A DNA stretch of 64,000 nucleotides from Prinsepia uniflora (lineage: Eukaryota > Streptophyta > Magnoliopsida > Rosales > Rosaceae). Shown here in pieces: positions 48,438 through 60,700 of the stretch (position 1 is its first letter; each line of letters begins with the position of its first letter). A model generated the notes under the pieces. It ran no database searches and had not been told where the DNA came from. It was given only the letters and a program-made list of their open reading frames with translations. The stretch covers positions 32,598,716 to 32,662,715 of the forward strand of contig CM064874.1 of assembly GCA_032719365.1 (NCBI GenBank). The letters are read 5' to 3'. A program made the translations under genes and the position numbers.

Positions 48438-48833
48438 CGACGTCTGTATGAGACCATATAAATCATTTGGAGGGTTTCATACATTTTCCAAATACTTTGT
48501 TTCTCAAAAAATTTCTCAACTGGGTCTCATACCCGATTCATCTCAATAAGATTCCTTGAATCTGATTTAAATCAGTTTCACAAGCCTCGTCCTAAACCCT
48601 CAGTTCAATAGGGTCTCATGCCCGAATTCTCATTTCATAAATCGAACTAGGACTTAAGCCTGATTTCACAATCAACTGGGCATCTAGCCTGATATCACGA
48701 CTAACTGGGCCCTAAGCCCGAAACCATAACTCAACGGGGCCTCAAGCTTGATTTCACAACCAATAGGGCCTCAAGTCCGATACTACAGTCAACGGGGCCT
48801 CAACCTCGAGATTACAACCAAATGGGCCATAAA
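48438..48833 (-). mobile_element. M3 5' LTR, part 2
   Basis: Resumes with the second CGACG and aligns with 17070-17560 of the related LTR. It has many GGGTCTCATACCC / GGGCCTCAAG-type hairpin units. It is cut at 48834 by a plus-strand LTR start. Confidence 0.78.
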
Positions 48834-49400
48834 TGTAACGACCCGGAAGTTCGAAAAAGGAAAATTTAGAAAATTTGAGGAAAATGACGATTTTGCCCTT
48901 GGAATAGGGTGAATCGTTGACTTTTGGTTTGATTAGTCAAATGGACTTTGACCAATGACTGTGACGTGGTTCGGGACGTCACGAGTTCATAGATAGGTGG
49001 CACGTCTGATTCCGAAATTCGAGGAGGAAGTTATGATGTTCGGGAGTTCAAGGGTAATTTGGTTAAAAAGGGCCATTTGTTGACTTTTTGATCTGGACCG
49101 TGTTTGGACTTCCCATAAGTACCGTTAGATAGGTCTCGAGACGCTGAATCCGTAGACAGGCAGCATGCGTCAATTGGAGTCACATGTAAAAGTTACGAAC
49201 TAAGGAATGTAGGGGGCATTTTGGTAATTTGTAAGAATAAGGGTAAAATGGTAATTTTGGCTGGGCTAAGATCTGATGATGCAGCTGTTTTGGTGAGTCA
49301 TGCGGGTTTGTGAGTGACATATGTCACTATGCAGACGTTAATTAGTGGCCTGAATTATTATGTGATATTTGGATATTTATGTGCTGAGTTAACAAAGGGT
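48834..49400 (+). mobile_element. Truncated plus-strand LTR start
   Basis: Starts TGTAACGACCCGGAAG and contains the two GACAGG-type modules, then runs without a clear border into minus-oriented LTR sequence. The right border is approximate. The left flank is ATAAA; no partner duplication found. Confidence 0.6.
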
Positions 49401-49890
49401 GAGGATTAACGGGTGTTTGTGTGGGATTGGGTAGTATAGGTTTGGGTGTTTTACGGGTTAAGGAACAAATGAGATGAATGAAGATGAAGATAGGCCCAAT
49501 TAATTGGGATGTGGGTCAATTAGATTGGTGACACTTGTCACTCATCTAGTGGTCCACCTCAGATATTTATCAAATAAAAAAAGTCCACTTGTTCAATTTC
49601 TCGATTTACGTGAATAGTTCCATTTCTATTCTAGGCCCGTAACTTTCCTGTCGAACGTCCGATTTTGACGTGCCGCTTGTCTACGTACTCGTAACATCCC
49701 GATCTATGTAACAATCATCGATCCTCGTGAATTTGACCATACAGGTCCAAAGTCAACTTTTCACCCATTCGTAAAGGCAAAACAGTCATTTTACACTGTC
49801 CGTCCGAATTCACTCGACTAATCAGGGATTAGTCACGATAATCCTTAATTACTCCTTAATTAATCCTGAAATTCGGGATGAGGCATTTCA
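49400..49890 (-). mobile_element. Minus-strand LTR start remnant
   Basis: Aligns with 14030-14459 in the minus orientation and contains GTGACACTTGTCAC (about 49529-49542). The end, GGGATGAGGCATTTCA, is a mutated form of the usual LTR start. Together with 48834-49400 it forms two LTR starts facing each other. Which larger element it belongs to is unclear. Confidence 0.55.
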
Positions 49891-50901
49891 CTAAAACTCT
49901 GCCAAATTTTATACTTAATAGTACATCAATTCATATTCTTAGTTTACAGTTTTGTAATCTTAATTCAAACACTCTTTTCAATTCAAGTATCTTCAAATTC
50001 AGCACGTCTACCTTGAAGGAGTTTTCCTTCATCTCTTTTATTCATTGTCGTTTTATTATTTATTGATTTATTTATGTTATGCATCTTTCATTTATGTCTT
50101 TGCTTAATTCAATAATGTTTGAGTAGTGTAATTGGGGCTAGGGGTACTTGAAGCCCTAGCTATGTTAGTTCGTACTTAGATTTCTGGCCCTTGATTACGA
50201 TTGTTATGCATGCCTAGATTTGTTGGATTACTGAGCTTCATGAACTCAATTTATTCCTATAAAGCTTAGCTACCTTATTTGTGTATAATTATCGATGTAA
50301 TTGCTTGACGGATCACCTCATTGTTTGTGCATCACCCTGCAATTTGAAGCATCACATTGAAGAGGTGGAATCTTATTCGTAATCTAAACTCATGAAATTC
50401 TAGGATTGCACATCACTTTTTAAAATTAGTGTAGTGTCATCAAATCTTCTTTGCGTTTAATGCATTATCACGCATTATCGATAATAGACATTTAAGGGCG
50501 GCACATCAGGCTTAAACATGCGAACTAAGAGAAGATAATAGGTGTTGGGTGAGCCTTAGCCGGACCCCTGCACAGGCACTTAGTTTAGAAACATGCATAG
50601 TAATTAAGTCAAGGAAATCTAATAGAACTATAATTGGTAAAGGTGGATAGAAACCCTAGCTCGACTTAGTTATTTAATATTGGTTAATTTACTTACATTC
50701 TCTAAACTTAAACCCCCCATTTGTTCCTTAATTAGTTCACTAAATTCAATTGAACCAAAACGGATTGACATTGTCGAGTAAGTCTCTATGGGATCGACCT
50801 TTACTTGCATCTTTACTATCATACGTCTTGTGCGCTTGCAAAGTTATTACACATAGAGGTTTTTCCTAGTACATCTACTGTGCTTGGTAAAATCTCTATC
50901 A
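49891..50901 (+). mobile_element. T1 3' LTR, distal part (Tat/Athila-like)
   Basis: AT-rich LTR sequence whose last 177 bp match 18535-18713 and end in TCTCTATCA. It is taken as the continuation of the LTR interrupted at 27386. It contains no supported gene. Confidence 0.65.
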
Positions 50902-52427
50902 CTTACTACGGTGGGATGGGCTCCAGATCATGAAATCCATAGATCGAATTTAGTTAAGTATGTACTCATGCTACATGGATTTTGGGAACCGTGGACCAGT
51001 GTTGGTGTCCTAGTCATGATGCTTGTTGCGAATATCCACACGACTCAGAGGACCGAGGTAATTTTGGGGTTATCGTCAACCAACCATAGTGACTGAGATT
51101 GTAGTCTCTTGGATTGGTTGAGTACTATGGAGTTTAGTCGTAGAAGTCCCCGTGATTGTAGCCTGTTGATGGGATTGAGGGAGTCAATCTAGCGTGAGAT
51201 GATCATTGAGTGAGCATAAGATTAGTTACTACTCTAGTTTGACTATCTTGGGCAATACTGCTCTAGTTTGACTATCATGGGTAATACTGAGGGTTTTGGA
51301 CAGGACAGTGATGTACCGATACGCGGATACATATTGTGTACTGACGCTACACATGAAGGTTTTGGGAGACGTAAGTCTGTTGACCTTTGGATTTAACCAA
51401 GAAATGGGATTGGTTAGTGAAATATTGGATTGCTTCTAGAGTTGGTCAGGCGACGAAGAAAACTCAAGGAAGGCGTTGAGTATAGTGTACGATCTATCTA
51501 GAGCAGAGATCAGACAGATAAGTCCCGGTGTTGGACCGTGAGTGGTATAATAGCCATGTAGTAGGCGGACTCGATCCGAGATTATTTTGGTGTGTGGATG
51601 TATGAATATTGGCACGTGATCAGATGTTGCATGATTGCAGTCCTTGAGCTGGCCTATGAGTAGGACCGATTTGATTGTTGAGTGTTGACCAATCTGATTA
51701 ATGTGGTACGAACATCAGATTGAGTCCAAGATGGACACGAGAAACCCTAGCATGTGTGTATGTGATGATCCCTACTAGTGCAAGTATTCGATGGGATCCA
51801 GATACACTCAGGATGAGTGAAATGTGTGCATCTAAGGGATGAGTGACATGAGGTTTGGTACGAGGTACCCTGACAGGACTCTAGAGAGAGATGAGATCAG
51901 AGTTGCGCACCAGAAGCGTAGTAGAGTCGATGAGTTACCAGCTTAACATCACGCACCATCGTGATTGTGTTGGACGTCGTGAGTATGATATACGGTTAGC
52001 GACCACCGAGTGAGAGACGACTTGTGGTGCTCTAGCTAAGCAGAGATTAGATGTCACCTTAGTATTGTCATATTGGATTCAGAGTATACCTGCGTGAGTG
52101 ACAGGTGAGATCGACGAGGGTCGATGTCTCAATCGAGACTTGGAAATGCGAGGTTCGAGAATTGAGCAGTGGAGAGTCCAGTGACAGTTGGCCATGCACT
52201 TGTTGGATACGGTCACAAAGGATGAGCTGAGTTTGAGCATTGACTGTCGGATTGTGGATGGACGTCGAGTGACGTTTGATTTGATATGCATACTGTGGAT
52301 GGATTTTGGATGTATACGTATACATGTGAGAGCCTCGGGATGGAGACAGGATTGGATTTCCGTAGTTTAGATGTGGAATTGAGTCTATGGGAATTTTGAG
52401 GATGAAATTTATTTAAGGATGGTGGAT
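50902..52427 (+). mobile_element. P2 internal region, 3' remnant (non-coding)
   Basis: Plus-strand LARD-like internal DNA directly after the T1 LTR end, so T1 seems to have inserted into P2. It ends with AATTTTG-AGGA-TGAAATT (52392-52409), a form of the pre-tract hairpin kept by two wobble pairs, then TTATTTAAGGATGGTGGAT against the LTR. No retroviral protein motifs. Confidence 0.72.
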
Positions 52428-53717
52428 TGTAAGGACTTGTCTCGAACCTACGGGATTAATTAAGGATTAATGAAGATTAATCAGGATTAATTGAGGATTA
52501 TTGGGATAAAATTATGATTTTGACCCTAAAATGGGTGAAAAGTTGACTTTTGACCCGAGAGGTCAAATGCACGTGGGCCGAGGTCCATTACGGAGATCGA
52601 AACGATACGAGTCTGTAAATAGGCGGCACGTCGAAATCAAACATTGTACGGGAAAGATTCGGGTCGAGAAGGGATTGTTGTATGGTTACACGATTTACGA
52701 GGAGGGGTCACTTTTGTTTGTAGTGGGCCCAAAATATCTATTTTAGGGACCAATATCCATTGATCCATAAACCACATGCCCCATTCCTCCCTTTTAATTT
52801 CAAACCCAAAAATCCACCCCATCCTTTTCCTCATCATCCTCATCTGTGCTGGTGGCCTAGGACAGAGACTGAGAGTGCGGGAGGATTGAAAGACGACGGA
52901 GGAGGAAGCTGGAGACCTGGACGGTGGCCGAAAAACCCAGAACCCAGGTAAAACCTGAAACCCATTTATGTTTGGACTTTCAAAGTTGGTTTTGGGACGT
53001 TTTGGATTGTGACTGAGGCCCTGATCATGTTCTTTGAGTCTGTGCGAGGCTGTATGGATGAAAATGAGTGAGAAAGGACGGTAGAATCGCCCTGGGAGGA
53101 GGCTGGAAGTTGGTCGTGGGATTTTGAGATTGACTAAGTGAATTCTAAGCCCTTTCTTCCTGTTTTGAGTTCATGGATCTCTTCCTAGGAGGAAGACAAT
53201 CACCTGGGTGGAAAAATGGTGGAAAATGGTTGAGAAATGAAGAAGATAGGACCAAGTCAGGGTCGCAGGTCTAGTGACCCAGTTGCAGAAAAACGGGTCA
53301 ACTTGCTAGAGGTTGACGAAAATGATGTGGCAAGCCACTTCATCACCTATCATACTATTCAGGCCACGTGGCCAACTAGAGAGTGACACGTGGTATGCTG
53401 TCAGGCCTAGTTAGCAGTGACATGGCAGTGCCAAGTTAGACACGGCAGACCACGTGGACCAATGAGATGGTGCCACATGGCGATCTATCAGAGTGTGTCA
53501 GATGACATGGCAGCTGACAGGGTAGGTCCACGTCGGCATTGTTAGACCACGTGGACCAATGAGGTAGTGCCACACGGTAGTGTGTTAGGTTGTCAAAGTT
53601 GACGTGTCAGCGACATGTCGTAGTGTTGACGTTAGCATGTGACATCATAGCGTGACATGGTAGTGTCAGAGAGTGACACGTGGCACCAGTCAGGGAATGC
53701 CATGTGGCAGGTTGTAA
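52428..53717 (+). mobile_element. P2 3' LTR, truncated by a nested LTR
   Basis: Starts TGTAAGGACTTGTCTCG at 52428. After the start module and a purine-rich leader it reaches an unusual 390-bp segment with five CACGTG cores (53330-53717). A minus-strand LTR begins at 53718; the remainder must lie beyond the window if present. Confidence 0.78.
53362..53683 (+). promoter_or_regulatory. G-box cluster in the P2 LTR
   Basis: CACGTG cores at about 53364, 53387, 53451, 53548 and 53677, within GGCCACGTGGCC, ACACGTGG (twice) and CCACGTGG (twice), plus several CATGGC and ACGTCGG variants. CACGTG is the plant bZIP/bHLH G-box. The position in the upstream half of the LTR suggests an enhancer; activity is inference. 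Confidence 0.55.
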
Positions 53718-54853
53718 TGACACGACCCACCCCCAACCTCTTGGGATTAAGGGCTAAGTCATGCTCCCCTCTAACTCACGTGCGACACAAAGGCTAAACA
53801 CTTGTTCAACCCCCGTGGAACACGTAAGCCAGACAAGGGATACCCAGGTCAACGTACCAAAAACCATCTTCTGTTAACCAGAGTTTGCAACATCACTGTG
53901 GATCACGTACGTGATGTCTCCGTCTCACTAACAACAGCCCGCATCGCATCAACCTAGAGGATATCAAAAACATAAAAGACTGTGAGTGGACAAAAATAAA
54001 TAATAAGTTCATAGATCATTTCATAAGAAAAGACATTTATACCCCCCACGTAAAAATAATGCATGCATTCGAAAACCATTTCATTTTCAGCATAAGAAAA
54101 CCATTACATTTCCAAGATAATAAAAACCGTTTATGAAAATCGAAATCATTTCCTTTTCTCAAATCCCGGGCCTTAGCCCAAAAACATCAAAATCCATATC
54201 ATCCAGGTCATAGCCCAAAACATCTGAAAACCATTTGAAAACCATTATTATTGAAAACCATCAAGTTATTACAGAAATCCAACATATTTGAAAACACTTT
54301 TGAAACCCATTTCAATCAATCGAACCTGCTGGTTCTATCCGAGTCTTTAAACTCAATAGGCCTATGGGGGAAATCACAATATTCGAGTCTTTAAACTCAA
54401 TCCGGGTCTTTAAACCCAATCACATATCCGGGCCCGCCCTCGTCACATATCCGGGCCCGCCCTCGTCACATATCCGGGCCCGCCCTCGTCACATATCATA
54501 TCCGGGTCTTTAAAATCAATACTAGATCCAGCAAATCCAACCCAAAACTATTTTAAAACCATTTCCAAATCCATAAATCCATTTCCAAATCCGAATCTGG
54601 AACCATCATTCCGAATCCCAATCCGAATCAGAAATGATCATTCCGAATCCAAATCCAGAACCCACGTTTATCCAAATCACTTTTCCAAATCCATTTATAA
54701 ACCATTGAATTAAAATCATAATTCAAATCCCAAAATCATCGTATCGAAACCATTATCAAATCATAGCATAAAACCATATTCCGTAAAACGTGCAATTACG
54801 TAAATATCTCGAAATAAATGCAAAACCGTCAATCATCAATATCATATCTTAAA
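53718..54853 (-). mobile_element. Minus-strand LTR fragment hosting R1
   Basis: Starts TGACACGACCCACCCCC (left flank TGTAA) and runs to TTAAA, where R1 begins. It contains GAGTCTTTAAACTC and GGGTCTTTAAACCC units and three exact copies of a 23-bp unit (54422-54490). Its start half would lie to the right of R1, outside the window. Confidence 0.75.
54422..54490. repeat. Three exact 23-bp tandem repeats
   Basis: The unit begins ACATATCCGGGCCCG and ends CCCTCGTC, repeated three times with no difference, followed by a partial ACATAT. Each unit holds the palindrome CGGGCCCG. Exact identity suggests recent expansion. Confidence 0.9.
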
Positions 54854-57748
54854 TGTCAGGACCCGTCCCAAATATCACCTCGATACTCGGGATGAACCCT
54901 GCTCCCGTCTGACAATCACACTTACAATACCAAAAATAAACTTAATATCACTATAAGCATAACCATCAGACGAAGGAGTAAATATATACAACAGTAAGTC
55001 AGAGCATAGTTCTACAAAATGGGCACCAAAAGTCCTACAAGTCTAAGTCCGCAACGGAAGAACGTCGGAAGCCCTATGCCTCGATATCTGCCTCAACGTT
55101 CACCCCAGCGCTATCACCACGACCTGGAGGGAAAATTAAAACAAAAGGTGTGAGTGGACCAAAAGGAATGAAAGTTTTAAAACCGTTCACCAGCAAATCA
55201 ACGTAAGGAAATAAAATCATTTGTTCCCTCCGGTTTAAAACCAGGCATGCCAATGAAGTATTAGAAAAACCATAATATGAACATCATAAGAAACAGAGAC
55301 ACTATAAATACCATAAGAAACAGATACACTATAAAACATCATAAGAAACCAGAGTATAACCCGATCAAACCTGCTGGACCTATCCGAGTCTTTAAACTCA
55401 ACCAGGCCTCACATATCAATCCGAGTCTTTAAACTCCCGAGTCTTTAAACTCAATAGGCCTATGGGGGTAATATCATAATATCCGAGTCTTTAAACTCCC
55501 GAGTCTTTAAACTCAATCCGGGCCCGTCCCCCATCAATATCAATCCGGGTCTTTAAACCCATATCCAGATCCAGCAAATCCAATCCATATCCAGTGTAAA
55601 ACCAATTCAAAATCCATCGCCAAATCCGAATTCGAAATCCCCGGTTCGAAGCCCTTCCAGCGTTCGGAACCGACATTCCGAACCCAAATCCGGAAAATCC
55701 ATTTCCATACCAAAAACCATAAGAAATCCCTAACCATGTTTCATAACCCATTTACCATCATCAGAAAACATTTATAGGGTGAATTTCTCAAATATAGCAT
55801 CAAAATCTGAAAACCGGCTTTTTCTCGAAAAACGTGCAAAACCCCGAAAATATCTCGAAAAACGTGCAAACATCTCAATCACGTATAACCATCATTTAAA
55901 GCATAAAAACACACATAGAATCATAAAACAGTAATTAAAACAGTTTGGCATGCTCGGAAATAAGAAAGAGTCCACTCACAGTTTACGACACGTCACTCGC
56001 GCTCCGTGCGCTCCTCAACCGTCTCTGGTGTCTCCCGTCCTGTCAATAGATACCAAATAGAGTCACAATAACATCAAGGATACCTTCCCTATTTTCCCCA
56101 ATTTTTTTGGGAATTTAATAATATTTTAATCCTAAACCTTATACCGCACGGATTCCCGAACCATTCCATAACACCGTCCGATTAGCCCGAAAACTGTACC
56201 ATTGGACTCCTTAGGACATTTAGAGTTAAACTCATGTTGGACGCTTAACCGGATTCCTTCCCACGCGCCGCCCAAAGTGGCTGCGCGTGGGCCTCACGCG
56301 CCTGCTACAGTCCACTTTCAACCTCGAGTCACCCGGTTCAACACAGTTGAACCGGCGTGACCGGTTCTCCGCCGTTTACCCACCATTCTTCTCCATTTCA
56401 ATACCACTAGCTTCGTCCAGTCCCCTGCAATCAAACCCAGTCCTAAAATCCAGAAATCACGGCCTAAAACCCTTCGTCTTCAACCTCGAAAAACCTTGCC
56501 CGTGAGCTCTGTTTTCCTTCCCGGCCGTCCACAGCTTCCCCCTTCACGGTGGTGATACCAGCACCACCCTAGGACCCTACTTAGTCCTACCCAACTCACA
56601 GAATCCGTCGATTCATCCCCGAAGTCCACGACTTCAAGTTTGAAACTCACGGCTAAAACAGGGTACAACGGACCCGCCGTCGAACCACCAGCCACTGTGA
56701 ACCTCCCGTCACGGCAACCACCACAAACGACGCCTAAGACCTCACAGAACAACACCCTGACCTCCTAATCCCTCGACTCTAAGCCCAACGTCACGACTTT
56801 GCATTTGAAAAATCCACGAAAAACAGAGTAAACGAGCTTACCTTTCGATTCCGGCGCCGCCGTGAGAACCGTCACCCACCACGGTGCTCGTGGGACTCCC
56901 CTCAACCTCCTGAGTCTCCTACCGCCTCGGTTTGCCTCACCACACGGCACAACAGCCTCCACCGTCCACGGTCTCCTCTGTTTTCCTCAAACGTTCGCCG
57001 CACCACCACCGTGCCGCCGTGCACGATTCCAGTCCCAAAACACGATCAGCACTTCACCCACATCTCTCTGTCAATCTCACCAGTCACTCCTCACTCTCCC
57101 TAGCCTCCAGATCGATCACCGCCTCACCCAAACTCCTCTCTGTTTTCAGTTTCCTTCGAATTGGTGCACGGTTCAAAAATGACCAAGTGTGGCCGTGCAC
57201 ACTTAAGTTCCTCCTAGAACCATCTAGGGTCCCCCACGTGTCCATCAGCAATTGGCCATCCCAAAAATATCTGCCACTTGCCCTTATCTGATTGGGCTGA
57301 GGAAAAATGACCAAAATGCCCCTCCTGCACAAAATTACCATTTTGCCCTCAGACTTTCCAGACCCGTATCTTTTCCGTCCGACGTCCGATGACAGCGTGC
57401 CGCCTGTCATTGAACTCAGGACGTCGAGACCTATCCAACGGTCCTCGGTCTACGTGAAAATCACACATCCTCCAAAATGTCAACATTTTCCCTATTAGCT
57501 CAAAATTACGGTAACGCCCCCAACCTTCCGTACATCATAACTTCTCCTCCGATTGTCCGAATCGAACCTGCCGCCTGTCTACGGTCTCGTGACGTCCTAA
57601 CCTACGTCACGGTCAAGGGCTAACACTCATCCAATCAATCATACAAAAAGTCAACTTTCGTTTACTATTCACAAGGGCAAAATCGTCCTTTTTACAAAAC
57701 TTCACAGAAATTACATTTTTACCCTTCCCGTAGGTACGGGTTGTTACA
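54854..57748 (-). mobile_element. R1 3' LTR
   Basis: 2,895 bp, plus-strand ends TGTCAGGACCCG and GGGTTGTTACA. It contains GAGTCTTTAAACTC hairpin units (55380-55570), TGTGAGTGGAC (55149-55159), GTCCACTCACA (55970-55980), a GCGCGTG-ggcct-CACGCGC hairpin (56283-56301) and two GACAGG-type modules near 57400 and 57575. It lacks the perfect terminal hairpin seen in the other families. Confidence 0.95.
55385..55563. repeat. GAGTCTTTAAACTC hairpin array in the R1 3' LTR
   Basis: Repeated units with stem GAGT / ACTC around CTTTAA, and one near 55548 with GGGT / ACCC around the same loop, a compensated A-T to G-C change. The same array occurs in the 5' LTR at 62854-63032 and in the host LTR near 54338-54412. 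Confidence 0.88.
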
Positions 57749-57766
57749 ATCTACCCCCCTAAAAAG
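57749..57766 (-). other. R1 polypurine tract
   Basis: Minus strand reads CTTTTTAGGGGGGTAGAT directly before the 3' LTR start TGTAACAACCC. This is the expected priming site for plus-strand DNA. Confidence 0.88.
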
Positions 57767-57784
57767 AATTTCGTCCCCGAAATT
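57767..57784 (-). promoter_or_regulatory. R1 hairpin at the pol stop codon
   Basis: Minus strand AATTTCG-GGGA-CGAAATT, a 7-bp stem with a 4-nt loop. Its first base is the last base of the TGA stop codon. The same structure precedes the tract in all non-coding relatives with an intact end. Confidence 0.85.
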
Positions 57785-60700
57785 CAGTGAAATAAATAAG
57801 GGTACTGTTCTCGCATCAAGGCTTCGGGTTCCCAAGTAGCTTCTTCGACCTGATGATTTCGCCACAATACCTTCACTAAGGGAACCGTCTTCCTTCGCAA
57901 CACTTTATCCTTCCGATCCAAGATTGCAACAGGTTGCTCTTCGAAACTCAAGTCTTCCCTCAGTTCCACTGGTTGTGCTTCCAAAACATGCGAATCATCT
58001 CGAATATATTTCCGAAGCATGGAAACATGAAAGACATTATGTACCTTTGCCAAATCTGCTGGTAAGGCCAACCGATAAGCTACAGGACCAATCCGCTCCA
58101 AGATCTCATACGGTCCAATGTAACGAGGACTCAACTTCCCTCGTCTGCCAAATCGTACAATTCCTTTCCAAGGAGATAGCTTCAGGAAAACCCAGTCTCC
58201 AACAGCAAACTCCAAATCCCTGATCCTACGGTCAGCGTAGCTCTTTCGGCGGTCCTGCACTGCCTTCAATCGATCCCTAATCAATGCCACTTTTTCCTGA
58301 GTAAGCTCCACCAGCTCAGAAGTAGTCAACCTCCTCTCACCAACCTCAGTCCAACACAGTGGAGTCCGACACTGCCGCCCATACAAAGCCTCGTAAGGAG
58401 CCATCCCAATGCTCTCCTGAAAACTATTATTGGAAGCGAACTCCATCAAAGGCAGATGTGATTCCCAAGTACCCTGAAACTGAAGCACACAAGCTCGCAT
58501 CATATCCTCGAGAATCTGAATAGTCCGCTCAGACTGCCCATCGGTCTGAGGATGAAAAGCAGTACTGAAGTGTAATTTAGTCCCAAAAGCTTCCTGTAAG
58601 CTCTGCCAAAAACGAGAAGTGAATCTCGGATCTCTATCAGATACTATCGACTCCGGAGTCCCATGTAATCGAATAATCTCATTAATAAACAACTGTGCAA
58701 ACTGTTCCAGCCTGAAGTTCTCCCGTACTGGCAAGAAATGAGCAGACTTCGTAAGTCGATCCACAACAACCCACACACCATCGTGTCCCTTCGGTGTTCT
58801 CGGAAGCTTGAACACAAAATCCATAGTCAGGTGATCCCATTTCCACTCGGGAATCGGCAAAGGTTGCATTGCTCCATAAGGCCTCTGCCGCTCGGCTTTT
58901 ACCTGTTGACAAATCAAACATCTACTGACATACTCTGCAATTTCACGTTTCATCCCTGACCACCAATAATGCTCTCGAAGTGTACGATACATCTTGGTCC
59001 CACCAGGATGCATCGCATAAGCTGAACAGTGAGCCTCATCCAGTATCACCTTCTTCAAAACTTCATCCTCAGGTACACACAACCGTCCATTCTTAACCAA
59101 GGCTCCATCCTCACGGATCTCAAAATCCTGTCTTTCTCCAGCCTCGACCTCAATCCGAATGATGCCCAGAATAGGGTCCTCAAACTGAGCATCAATCACC
59201 TGATCAATCAAAACGGGTCGCACATGGAAACTCGCTAGGAGTGCTCCCTGATCATCCACAGTCAACTCTACTCCCAACTTACGGAGCTCAACCAACAAAG
59301 GTAACCGTACTGTCCTCAGATGCGACAAAGATCCAGCTGACTTCCTGCTCAGAGCATCGGCTACCACATTAGCCTTCCCTGGATGATACTCAATAGTACA
59401 GTCGTAGTCCTTAAGTAACTCCAACCAACGGCGCTGTCTGAGGTTCAATTCCTTTTGAGTGAACAAATACTTCAAACTCTTGTGGTCCGTGAAGATCCTG
59501 CACTTCTCACCGTACAAGTAATGTCGCCAAATCTTCAATGCATGAACCACCGCAGCCAGTTCCAAGTCATGTGTAGGGTAGTTCACCTCATGGGGTTTCA
59601 ATTGCCGGGAAGCATAAGCAATCACCTTCCCGTGCTGCATCAAGACACAACCCAAACCTTGTAAAGAAGCGTCACTGTACACCTCGAACTCCCCACTATC
59701 ATCTGGAAGGGCTAACACAGGAGCAGATGTTAACCGCCTTTTAAGCTCCTGGAAACTCTGTTCACAGTTCTCATCCCACTCAAACCGAACTCCCTTCCGT
59801 GTCAACCTCGTCAACGGTGCTGCAAGAATAGAAAAGCCCTCAATAAAACGCCGGTAATACCCTGCCAAACCCAGAAAACTCCGAATTTCCGTCACCGTCT
59901 TAGGCTGTTCCCAATTGGCTACCGCCTCAACTTTCTGAGGATCCACACGAATGCCCTCGGCCGAAATCACATGGCCAAGAAATCCAACACTGGTCAACCA
60001 GAACTGACACTTACTGAGCTTCGCATACAACTGATGCTCCCTCAATGTTTTAAGCACGATCCTCAGATGTTTCTCATGCGCCTTCGCACTCTTCGAATAC
60101 ACCAAAATATCATCAATGAAAACAATCACAAAACGATCCAAGTAGGGCCGGAACACTCGGTTCATAAGGTCCATAAAAGCTGCTGGGGCATTAGTCAAAC
60201 CAAAAGGCATCACCACAAACTCATAGTGACCGTACCTGGTCCGGAAAGCTGTCTTCGGTATATCCTCCTCTTTAACCCTTAACTGGTGATAGTCGGAGCG
60301 AAGATCAATCTTCGAGAAATACTGTGCTCCCTTGAGCTGGTCAAACAAATCATCAATCCGGGGTAGGGGGTACTTATTCCGAATAGTTACCTTATTCAGT
60401 TGCCTGTAATCTACACACAATCTCAATCCTCCGTCCTTTTTCTTGACAAACAAAACAGGTGCTCCCCAAGGTGACATACTCGGTCGAATGAATCCTATAT
60501 CGACCAATTCTTGCAACTGGGCCTTAAGTTCCCTCAATTCGGCAGGTGCCATATGATAAGGAGTCTGAGAAATAGGCTGTGTACCTGGTAGAAGCTCAAT
60601 CGTAAACTCAAGATCTCGGTGTGGGGGTAGTCCTGGCAACTCCTCGGGAAAAACATCGGGAAACACCCGTACCACTGGTATATCCTCCGCCCTCTCTGGC

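Noticed and set aside
29132..49518. ATTGG target duplication linking 29132-29136 with 49514-49518
   Set aside because: The second ATTGG is inside continuous LTR sequence with no LTR end beside it, so the match is chance.
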